Of a stretch of DNA of 64,000 nucleotides, positions 8,033 through 15,698 are shown in pieces. Position 1 is the first letter of the stretch. Each line of letters opens with the position of its first letter. Position numbers and translations under genes: made by a program. Origin of the DNA: Parabacteroides massiliensis (GTDB lineage: Bacteria; Bacteroidota; Bacteroidia; Bacteroidales; Tannerellaceae); contig NZ_LT700189.1 of the NCBI RefSeq assembly GCF_900155425.1, positions 1,295,787 to 1,359,786 on the forward strand. The letters are read 5' to 3'. The notes under the pieces are model-generated. The model saw only the letters and a program-made list of their open reading frames with translations, was not told where the DNA came from and ran no database searches.

Positions 8033-9034
8033 TTACTTCTTCATGGCTTCTTCTATAGCAACTGCTACTGCAACCGTAGCACCAACCATCGGGTTGTTAC
8101 CCATACCCAAGAATCCCATCATTTCCACGTGAGCAGGAACAGATGAAGAACCCGCGAACTGAGCATCACCGTGCATACGGCCCATAGTGTCGGTCATACC
8201 ATAAGAAGCAGGACCTGCAGCCATGTTGTCCGGGTGCAGTGTACGACCAGTACCACCACCTGAAGCTACAGAGAAATACGGGTGGCCGTTTTCCATACAT
8301 TCTTTTTTGTAAGTACCTGCAACCGGGTGCTGGAAGCGAGTCGGGTTAGTTGAGTTACCTGTGATAGACACGTCAACGCCTTCTTTACGCATGATAGCAA
8401 CACCTTCGCGAACATCGTCAGCGCCGTAGCACTTAACTTTTGCACGCAGACCGTTTGAGTATGCTTTTTCTGCGATTACATTTACTTCACCGGTCATATA
8501 GTCGAACTGAGTCTGAACGTAAGTGAAGCCGTTGATACGGGAAATGATTTTAGCAGCGTCCTTACCCAGACCGTTCAGAATAACGCGCAACGGTTCTTTA
8601 CGAACTTTGTTTGCCATTTCGGCAATTTTGATAGCGCCTTCTGCAGCGGCGAAAGATTCGTGACCTGCCAAGAATGCGAAACATTTTGTTTCTTCACGAA
8701 GCAGACGGGCAGCCAAGTTACCGTGTCCGATACCTACCTTACGATCGTCAGCAACAGAACCGGCAATACAGAATGCTTGCAGACCGATACCGATAGCTTC
8801 AGCAGCTTCGGCTGCGTTTGTGCAGCCTTTCTTGATTGCAATCGCAGCACCTACAACGTAAGCCCAGCAAGCATTTTCGAAACAGATAGGTTGTGTTTCC
8901 TTACACATTGTATAAGGGTCGATACCTTTAGCGTCGCAGATAGCCTTTGCATCTTCGATGCCGTTGATACCATATTCTTTTAAAACCGCGTTGATATGAT
9001 CGATACGGCGGTCATAACTTTCAAATAAAGCCAT
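8033..9034 (-). CDS. GGGtGRT family protein
   Basis: 333 residues, soluble, no signal peptide. Carries the family signature SGGGTGRTLHPDN (near residue 257) and many Gly/Ala-rich segments, with Cys at several conserved-looking positions (PICFENACW, QAFCIAGS). The family is widespread in anaerobes but its biochemical role is not known to me. It is the last gene of a three-gene minus operon with a NifU-like iron-sulfur scaffold and a two-helix membrane protein, which suggests a link to Fe-S or metal chemistry (inference from context only). Confidence 0.88.
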   Translation of the reverse strand: MALFESYDRRIDHINAVLKEYGINGIEDAKAICDAKGIDPYTMCKETQPICFENACWAYVVGAAIAIKKGCTNAAEAAEAIGIGLQAFCIAGSVADDRKVGIGHGNLAARLLREETKCFAFLAGHESFAAAEGAIKIAEMANKVRKEPLRVILNGLGKDAAKIISRINGFTYVQTQFDYMTGEVNVIAEKAYSNGLRAKVKCYGADDVREGVAIMRKEGVDVSITGNSTNPTRFQHPVAGTYKKECMENGHPYFSVASGGGTGRTLHPDNMAAGPASYGMTDTMGRMHGDAQFAGSSSVPAHVEMMGFLGMGNNPMVGATVAVAVAIEEAMKK

Positions 9035-9043
9035 ATTATTTAT

Positions 9044-9235
9044 TTACTTTTTTAAATTCTTATTTACCAGAAATAAAGATATCAGAAAATTGAAAACAAG
9101 CACACCACCGCAGCAGGCCACATAAAAAGCCATCCAAGGACGGTCCGGCTTAATCAGGAAGTAAGCGATAACCGTTGCCACTATGGTGATGGCAATCAGC
9201 CCGGAGAGGACGCGTGTCAGTGTTTTCTTATTCAT
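9044..9235 (-). CDS. small two-helix membrane protein
   Basis: 63 residues: a basic N-terminus, two hydrophobic helices (about 10-28 and 34-56) separated by the short DRPW turn, and a Lys-rich C-terminus ending LVNKNLKK. Its ATG overlaps the last 8 bases of the NifU-like gene, and the GGGtGRT gene follows after 9 bp, so translation is probably coupled. No known family; a membrane anchor for its operon partners is a guess. Confidence 0.7.
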   Translation of the reverse strand: MNKKTLTRVLSGLIAITIVATVIAYFLIKPDRPWMAFYVACCGGVLVFNFLISLFLVNKNLKK

Positions 9236-9920
9236 TACGAGGATCGATATATTTTACAGCTTCTTTGAAACGACCGTAAGAGCCCTTAGCTTTTTCCAGT
9301 GCTTCGTTAGCATCCATACCCTTCTTTACCATATCCATGAATTTGCCCAGGTGAACAAATTCGTAACCGATTACTTCGTCGTCTGCATCGAGAGCCATAC
9401 GAGTACAGTAGCCTTCAGCCATTTCCAGATAACGAGTACCCTTAGCCAATGTTCCGTACATTGTACCAACCTGGCTGCGCAGACCTTTACCCAAGTCTTC
9501 CAGACCTGCACCGATAGGCAGACCGTCTTCAGAGAAAGCAGACTGTGTACGACCGTAAACGATCTGCAGGAACAATTCGCGCATTGCAGTGTTGATAGCG
9601 TCACAAACAAGGTCCGTGTTCAATGCTTCCAGCAGTGTTTTGCCCGGTAGAATTTCAGAAGCCATTGCAGCAGAGTGAGTCATACCTGAACAACCGATAG
9701 TTTCTACAAGTGCTTCTTGGATAATTCCTTCTTTAACGTTCAGTGTCAGCTTACATCCACCCTGTTTCGGTGCACACCAGCCGATACCGTGAGTCAAACC
9801 AGAAATGTCAGAAATCTGAGTCGCTCTAACCCACTTTCCTTCTTCAGGAATCGGAGCACACTGGTGGTTAGCTCCCTTCTTTACAACACACATGTGTTGA
9901 ACTTCTTGTGAATAAATCAT
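9228..9920 (-). CDS. iron-sulfur cluster assembly scaffold-like (NifU-like) protein
   Basis: 230 residues. The centre resembles the NifU/IscU N-terminal scaffold fold: GGCKLTLNVKEGIIQEALVETIGCSGMTHSAAMAS matches the usual G-x-L-x-V-x-x-G-x-I-x-D-x-x-F-x-G-C-x-x-x-x-A-S pattern. Cys residues occur at WCAPKQGGC, GCSGMTHS, LVCDA and EGYCTRM. It is longer than housekeeping IscU (about 130 residues), with an extra C-terminal helical region. First gene of the operon with the small membrane protein and the GGGtGRT protein. Cluster-binding is inferred from similarity. Confidence 0.8.
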   Translation of the reverse strand: MIYSQEVQHMCVVKKGANHQCAPIPEEGKWVRATQISDISGLTHGIGWCAPKQGGCKLTLNVKEGIIQEALVETIGCSGMTHSAAMASEILPGKTLLEALNTDLVCDAINTAMRELFLQIVYGRTQSAFSEDGLPIGAGLEDLGKGLRSQVGTMYGTLAKGTRYLEMAEGYCTRMALDADDEVIGYEFVHLGKFMDMVKKGMDANEALEKAKGSYGRFKEAVKYIDPRNE

Positions 9921-9999
9921 AATCGCTAATTTATTATATTAAAGTGATAATAAAACTTTATGCTAATTTTTATGTAAGATCGCTTTCTAAAAGACTGCA

Positions 10000-10030
10000 C
10001 AAAGATAAAATTTTAAATTCAGCCGTGCAA
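10000..10030 (-). promoter_or_regulatory. promoter of the NifU-like/GGGtGRT operon
   Basis: On the minus strand, TTG (10030-10028) and TATCTTTG (10007-10000) are separated by 20 bp, fitting the Bacteroidota -33/-7 arrangement. Predicted leader about 70 nt. Confidence 0.65.
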
Positions 10031-10039
10031 CAGGTCGGG

Positions 10040-11158
10040 TTATTTCAAAACTTCTTTAATTTTATCTTCCAGTTCTTGGCCGTGCAGGTTCTTGGCGATG
10101 ATCGTGCCATCTTTATCGACCAGAACGGTATGAGGAATGCTGTTGACGCCATAAAGGGCCGCACCGCCGTTCTGCCAGCCTTTCAAGTCGGACAACTGTG
10201 TCCAGGTGATGTTCAGGTCTTTTACACCTTTGGCCCATGCATCGGCTTTGCTGTCCAGTGAGATGCCGACGATATCGAATCCTTTTCCTTTATAATCTTT
10301 GTGTGCTTTGACCAGATTCGGCATTTCTGCGCGGCAGGGAGGACACCAGGAGGCCCAAAAATCAATCAGGACGACTTTGCCGTTACCGACGTATTCGGAG
10401 AGCTTGTGTATTTCGCCTTTGGCATCCGGCATTTCAAAATCCGTAAACTTCTGTCCTACGGCAACCTTTTTCAGCACATTCAGGTGATCGATCATGTAGC
10501 TGATTCCCGGAACGGATTTAAAAGATGAATCAGCTTTGGAGATGATTTCATTTTGCTGTTCTTCGTCGATGTTGTAACGAAAATCGTAGAGATTCTTGGC
10601 AGCAGACTGTTTGTCCGTATGAGTTAGGATGTAGTTGACAACGGCATCGGTAATCTTCCTGTCGATTTCATCATATTTGGCTTCCGCCTGTTTGATCAGG
10701 CTTTCATTGCCCGACTTCATATCAGCGATCAATTTATCTATGCCGGAACGTAAGTTTTTGATCTTGGCCTGTAGCTCGCTTTGGTCATCGTTTTCAGGAG
10801 TTCCGCTAACAGTGGAGGTCGAATCCAGTACTGCAGTCAATTTCCCGTTTTCAAGCACGAAAGTCGCCGTGAACGGAGCGTTCTCTCCGGGAGCGACACG
10901 TACAGGTTCAACCACTTCTTCCGAAAAGCGGAGGATACGTAGGACCGGAACATTCTGCGTGCCTTTTAAGGTGAAAATCCCGTTTTGAACTAAAGCACTG
11001 TCTTGTGGTACAGCTTCTTTTACCCCATATTCATAAAGGTATACATACTTACCGTTCAAATCACTGTTTGAAACGGTACCGGTGATTTCGTAACCCGGTT
11101 TTTCGCTACAGGCTGCAAGAAGCAGGATGGAAGCGGCGATAGGAAGATACTTTTTCAT
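10040..11158 (-). CDS. TlpA/ResA-like thiol-disulfide lipoprotein with DUF4369-type N-domain
   Basis: 372 residues from MKKYLPIAAS; lipobox LAAC with Cys17. Residues about 22-125 form a beta-rich DUF4369-like domain (YEITGTV, GKYVYLYEY, FTLKGT), then a helical linker, and from about 230 a thioredoxin fold with KVVLIDFWASWCPPC: the CPPC motif is the redox-active pair. The frame opens at 11236, but start 11158 gives a proper lipoprotein signal and a TACTTTTG box lies just upstream. Likely a periplasmic-facing disulfide reductase or oxidoreductase, for example for cytochrome c maturation; its exact partner is unknown. Confidence 0.88.
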   Translation of the reverse strand: MKKYLPIAASILLLAACSEKPGYEITGTVSNSDLNGKYVYLYEYGVKEAVPQDSALVQNGIFTLKGTQNVPVLRILRFSEEVVEPVRVAPGENAPFTATFVLENGKLTAVLDSTSTVSGTPENDDQSELQAKIKNLRSGIDKLIADMKSGNESLIKQAEAKYDEIDRKITDAVVNYILTHTDKQSAAKNLYDFRYNIDEEQQNEIISKADSSFKSVPGISYMIDHLNVLKKVAVGQKFTDFEMPDAKGEIHKLSEYVGNGKVVLIDFWASWCPPCRAEMPNLVKAHKDYKGKGFDIVGISLDSKADAWAKGVKDLNITWTQLSDLKGWQNGGAALYGVNSIPHTVLVDKDGTIIAKNLHGQELEDKIKEVLK

Positions 11159-11211
11159 ATACTTACGTTGTCTTAAAACGATTAATACTTTATAGTTACA
11201 GACGTTTGGTG

Positions 11212-11251
11212 CAAAAGTAAGAAAAAATTGACACATTATTTGCTATATTTG
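11212..11251. promoter_or_regulatory. divergent promoters of the TlpA-like gene and the HTCS gene
   Basis: Minus strand: TACTTTTG at 11219-11212, 53 bp before the TlpA-like start. Plus strand: TATATTTG at 11244-11251, 20 bp before the regulator start, with TTG at 11228. Both match TAnnTTTG. Confidence 0.6.
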
Positions 11252-11270
11252 CAGTCTAATAACCGTTATT

Positions 11271-14200
11271 ATGAATTTATTCTATATAGATACCAGATAT
11301 GCGGCGTTTTTCCGTTTAATTAGGTCTGTCATTGTCTGTTTGTACCTGTTTGCCAGTCCGGCATCGGCGGAGATTTCCTTGCATGTTGCGGATAACATCG
11401 ATTTGTCGAACAACGCCATACTTGATATGTACCAGGATGAGAACGGTTACATGTGGATCGGTACTTATGATGGCCTGAACCTGTACAATGGCAAAGACAC
11501 GCGTGTGTTTCGCTTTGAACCGGACAACAAAAATACTTTATGCAGCAATATCATTAATAAAATAATGTATGGCGGAGATGGCTATTTGTGGATATCGACT
11601 TCTATGGGTTTAAATAGGTTCTCGTTGATAGACAGGAAAGTAACAGAGTCTTATACGGAATATCCCGAATGTTTGAATGTTGTGGCTGATTCAGCCGGTA
11701 ATACGTTGCTTATAAAACAAAAGAATTTTATCTCCTGTTATTCTCCCCAAACCGGTTCTTTTTTGGATATACATGTTCAAGGAATGAGTGAAGATGCAGC
11801 CAAAGTCTTGTTTGTCGACGGAGAAAGAAAGTTTTTTATTCTTGACAGCGACGGCTATCTGTTAGAGATATCCCCCGACTTCAAATCCTTCCCTATTACA
11901 TTGGATATAAAGAGAACCCTGATCCATGAGAAGAAGATAGACTGCGCTTACTATCTCGATGGCAGTCTGTACTATGTGGATAAAGAAAAACGTATTTATT
12001 CTTACCGGATGAAAGAACGCAAGAAAGAGTTCCTGGCCGATCTTACCGGTTGGATGGATAAATATGGAAAACTTTCCCGCATCGTATTGTTTCATTCTGC
12101 TCCGTATCTGGTTTTCAGGAATGGGCTTTTACTAAACATCGATAATCCCGAAGAAGCCTTGGAGTTTGATGTCGGGTTGTTCTGTGTTTTGCCTGACAGG
12201 AAACAAGACATCCTTTGGGTCGGGACAGACGGGCAGGGTATCCAGATGTATTATGACAAGTATAACCTGTTTTCAGGAATTCTGCTTGAAGATTTGCCGA
12301 TTGTCATGCGAAATCCGGTCCGTTCGATCTATACTGAAGATGAAAAAGTGATCTGGTTCGGAACGAAAGGAAATGGTTTTGTACGTGTGGAAGATTATGA
12401 TTCTTACGAAAAGGGGAAAATACCGACAGAGAAGATCAAACATTTCACAACCTCGAACGGCTTGTCCAGTGACCGTGTCTATTGTTTCCGTAAAAGCGAT
12501 TATTATCCCTGGGTGTGGATTGGGACGGAAGGGCCGGGATTGTCCTATTATTCTTTGGTGGATAAGCAGGTTCATACGATGGCAAGCCTTGTTGATACAA
12601 AGATCAGGTATGTCCATGCCATCCGTGAAGTGAATGATTCGACATTATGGATGGCAACGACCGGAGATGGCTTGCTGGAAGTGGTCATTGGCAGAAAAGA
12701 AGGAATGCCTGTCATTAAGTATGTAAAGTCTTTTGTCCTTGAAAAGGATGGAAAAGTTTGTAATGAGTTCCATTCTATGAATTATGATGACGAGGCTTCT
12801 CTTCTTTATTTAGGGAGCCGTGGAGGATATGGGTTGGTTCGTTTTAATCTGCTGACTAAGGAATACGAATTTATTCCGATGAATAATGCCGGTAACCGGG
12901 CGGTAGGCGATGTGCTTTGCATGTGCTATAGCCGAGATTCAACTTTTTATCTGGGAGCCAGTTCAGGTATGACGCAGATGAAATTGCGTTTGGGAAACTC
13001 GGCGGAGGTACGCCAGTATGGCAGGGTCGATGGCATCAAGAATGATATGGTTCATGGTATTTTGGAAGATTCTGACGGATGCATTTGGATGAGCACGAAT
13101 AAAGGACTGACCAGATATAATCCTCACAATCGTTTTTTCCATAATTATGAAAGTCCCGATCTGAATGTGACGGAATTCTCGGATGATGCTTATTGGAAGT
13201 GTCCTTACACGGGAAAATTGTTCTTCGGTGGAATTAACGGGTTGATATGGGTAGATCCGCAAAACGACTGGCAGGAAAATTATAAGCCTGCCTTGCATTT
13301 TTTTGAATTGAAGATGGGGAATGAAACGCATAGTTTGTACGACTATACGGATCAGAAAACCGGATATGTGACTATTCCTCCAAACATATCCACATTTTCG
13401 ATTTCTTTTGTGGCGACCGACTATATACACGGGGAAAACTATGAGTATTCGTACCTATTGGTAAACTATAATACATCGTGGACTGAACTGCAAAAAGACA
13501 ACGAGGTCACTTTTACGAAGTTGCCCTATGGCAATTATGTTTTGAAAGTCCGTTACAAGAATGATGTGTTCGATTCGGATGGCCAAGAGTATTTTTTGCA
13601 TATACGAGTGTTGCCTCCTTGGTATCGCAGTTCGTGGGCTATGATTATTTATGGCCTGTTGTTGGCCGCCGCATGTTTGGGCATCGTGTATTGGTTGCGC
13701 CGCCGGATTGTGGAAAAGCAAGCCGAAGTCGCCCGGAAGATCAGCGAAGAACAAAAAGAAAAACTGTATGAAGCGAAACTGAATTTCTTTGCCAATATTA
13801 CGCATGAGCTTTGCACGCCTTTGACCTTAATTAATGGTGTGAACGATTATATCAAAGCTTCCGCCGGCCGGTTGACTGACGGAAAACTGGAGAAATATGC
13901 CCGTATCTTGGGCGAGAATGTCACAAACTTGAATGAATTGATCCAAGAAATTCTGGATGTCAGAAAGATTGAGGAAGTCGGGTTCAGCCGTATACATATC
14001 AAACGGGTGTCTATAAGCGGTTTGATCCGGAAACAATGCGAATCATTTATGCCTGTTGCCGAGCAGAACGGGATCAATTTTATTTTCGATGAGACCGGTG
14101 AACCTGTTTATTGGAATACGGATGTCCCCAGCCTGAAGAAGATTATACGAAATTTGGTGTCGAATGCATTCAAGTACACGGCTCAGAAAGGCACGATCGA

Positions 14201-15338
14201 GGTTTCTGTCCGGGTAGAAAATGATTCTTTAATAATAAAGGTATATAATACGGGTAAGGGAATTGCGGAAGCTGACTTGAAAACGATATTCGACCGTTTC
14301 CATATTTTAGGAGATTTGGATGGTAATAATTATACTCAGATGACATCCAGAAACGGGTTGGGGCTTTTTATCAGCCACAGCATGGTTCAACTGCTTCATG
14401 GAGAGATAAGGGTGGAAAGCCAGGAAGGCGAATATGCAGAGTTTATTGTTACACTGCCTCATTTGGAGGCAGAGGAGGCAGAATCGGAAGGGCAAGCCGA
14501 GGAGGATGTCCCGATTGTTAAACCGGTGGTTTCAGCAACCACATCCGAGGCTGAAGTGAATACCGATAATCCGGTTATATTGGTGGTCGATGACAACCGG
14601 GATATTGTTTGGTTGATCAAGGAAACGCTATCGTCCAAATATGTCGTCCGGGAAGCATTTAGTGCAGAAGAAGCTTTGACTTTGATGGAGCAGCAAACAC
14701 CGGATTTGATTATTACGGATATCATGATGCCGAGTATGGATGGTTTTGCATTGATCAGCCGTATCAAGTCCGACAAGTTTACCCGGCATATACCATTGAT
14801 TATTGTGTCTGCAAAAGTTTCGGAAAACGAGCAGGCAGAAGGTCTGGATCTGGGAGCAGATGTTTACCTGACCAAGCCGTTCTCGTCTGTAGTACTCCAT
14901 TCTGTCGTGAATCGTTTGATCTCGAATAAAAAAGAACTGAAAGACTATTATTATTCCCCGGAAAGTGCATACGAACAGTCCGGTGGGCAGTTGATCCATC
15001 AGGAAGATAAAGAGTTTATGGATTCCGTGACAGCCATAATCAAGGAAAATCTTGCACAGGATACGTTACGTCCTGAGTTTATAGCCGGTAAATTAGGCTT
15101 GAATACGCGTGCTTTGTATCGCCGTTTTAAAAAAATTTCACCGTTAACGCCGAGCGATTTCATCAAGGACTACCGTATGATGCATGCAGCCCGGCTTTTA
15201 GTCACGACAAATCTGAGCGTGCAGGAAATCATCTACCAGGTCGGAATCTCTAACAAATCCTATTTCTATCGTGAGTTTTCAGCCAAATACGGAATGACCC
15301 CCCGACAGTATAGAACCAGAGGAATAGAGGACCGCTGA
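11271..15338 (+). CDS. hybrid two-component system regulator (HTCS) of the mannan locus
   Basis: 1355 residues combining sensor kinase and response regulator in one chain. Order: signal/anchor segment (about 15-33), a periplasmic sensor of two-component propeller repeats (NGYMWIGTYDGLNLY, DGYLWISTSMGLNRF and others), a Y_Y_Y domain (about 690-775), a membrane helix (about 788-806), a HisKA domain with the phospho-acceptor His near 845 in NITHEL, an HATPase domain (NLVSNAFKYT; GLGLFISHSMV), a receiver domain with Asp near 1150 in IITDIMMPSMDG, and a C-terminal AraC-type helix-turn-helix (about 1255-1350). The residue after HEL is Cys where HTCS proteins usually have Arg (HELRTPL). It lies directly upstream of the susCD pairs and should activate them on sensing a periplasmic oligosaccharide. 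Confidence 0.95.
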   Translation: MNLFYIDTRYAAFFRLIRSVIVCLYLFASPASAEISLHVADNIDLSNNAILDMYQDENGYMWIGTYDGLNLYNGKDTRVFRFEPDNKNTLCSNIINKIMYGGDGYLWISTSMGLNRFSLIDRKVTESYTEYPECLNVVADSAGNTLLIKQKNFISCYSPQTGSFLDIHVQGMSEDAAKVLFVDGERKFFILDSDGYLLEISPDFKSFPITLDIKRTLIHEKKIDCAYYLDGSLYYVDKEKRIYSYRMKERKKEFLADLTGWMDKYGKLSRIVLFHSAPYLVFRNGLLLNIDNPEEALEFDVGLFCVLPDRKQDILWVGTDGQGIQMYYDKYNLFSGILLEDLPIVMRNPVRSIYTEDEKVIWFGTKGNGFVRVEDYDSYEKGKIPTEKIKHFTTSNGLSSDRVYCFRKSDYYPWVWIGTEGPGLSYYSLVDKQVHTMASLVDTKIRYVHAIREVNDSTLWMATTGDGLLEVVIGRKEGMPVIKYVKSFVLEKDGKVCNEFHSMNYDDEASLLYLGSRGGYGLVRFNLLTKEYEFIPMNNAGNRAVGDVLCMCYSRDSTFYLGASSGMTQMKLRLGNSAEVRQYGRVDGIKNDMVHGILEDSDGCIWMSTNKGLTRYNPHNRFFHNYESPDLNVTEFSDDAYWKCPYTGKLFFGGINGLIWVDPQNDWQENYKPALHFFELKMGNETHSLYDYTDQKTGYVTIPPNISTFSISFVATDYIHGENYEYSYLLVNYNTSWTELQKDNEVTFTKLPYGNYVLKVRYKNDVFDSDGQEYFLHIRVLPPWYRSSWAMIIYGLLLAAACLGIVYWLRRRIVEKQAEVARKISEEQKEKLYEAKLNFFANITHELCTPLTLINGVNDYIKASAGRLTDGKLEKYARILGENVTNLNELIQEILDVRKIEEVGFSRIHIKRVSISGLIRKQCESFMPVAEQNGINFIFDETGEPVYWNTDVPSLKKIIRNLVSNAFKYTAQKGTIEVSVRVENDSLIIKVYNTGKGIAEADLKTIFDRFHILGDLDGNNYTQMTSRNGLGLFISHSMVQLLHGEIRVESQEGEYAEFIVTLPHLEAEEAESEGQAEEDVPIVKPVVSATTSEAEVNTDNPVILVVDDNRDIVWLIKETLSSKYVVREAFSAEEALTLMEQQTPDLIITDIMMPSMDGFALISRIKSDKFTRHIPLIIVSAKVSENEQAEGLDLGADVYLTKPFSSVVLHSVVNRLISNKKELKDYYYSPESAYEQSGGQLIHQEDKEFMDSVTAIIKENLAQDTLRPEFIAGKLGLNTRALYRRFKKISPLTPSDFIKDYRMMHAARLLVTTNLSVQEIIYQVGISNKSYFYREFSAKYGMTPRQYRTRGIEDR

Positions 15339-15358
15339 TACATTATTTATTCATTTAA

Positions 15359-15416
15359 ATGTCTTAATTGAACAAAAGAGTGTCATGATTATCTACGGAT
15401 AAATATGGCACTCTTT
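15359..15416. promoter_or_regulatory. distal operator-like copy and/or terminator after the HTCS gene
   Basis: ATGTCTT (15359), GTGTCAT (15380) and TGGCACTCTTT (15406) repeat the spacing (21 and 26 bp) of the operator blocks found at the three promoters of this locus. At the same time AAAGAGTG-TCAT and ATGGCACTCTTT can pair as a hairpin followed by CTTTGTTTT, so the segment may act as the HTCS terminator. Both readings are possible. Confidence 0.5.
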
Positions 15417-15485
15417 CTTTGTTTTCTCATGTTGCTGTGATTATAAATGCTTATGATCCAGTGAAAATCCTATGAAATATAATAA

Positions 15486-15590
15486 GTGTCCCGGTTGTAT
15501 AAAAAGGTATTATAATTGACCATTTGTTAATTATGCTATTTTTTTGTGTCTTGAGGTTACTACCGGATTAGTTAAAACCATTTAATATTG
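15486..15590 (+). promoter_or_regulatory. susCD1 promoter with HTCS-type operator blocks
   Basis: Blocks: GTGTCCC (15486), GTATTAT (15507), TGCTATTTTTTTG (15534), GTTACT (15556) and -7 box TAATATTG (15583). Distances to the -7 box are 97, 76, 49 and 27 bp, almost the same as at the promoters at 20875 and 26030, although the block sequences here are the most diverged of the three. A leader of about 100 nt precedes susC1; the rest of the gap shows no gene. Confidence 0.65.
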
Positions 15591-15698
15591 TGCCGAATTG
15601 TAAAACAAATTAATGCCTATGAAGGAAACAACTTGAAAAGAATGTGTCAAACACGAAAGTATTTAAAATTATTAATTTAAACAATTGTTTCAAGAATC

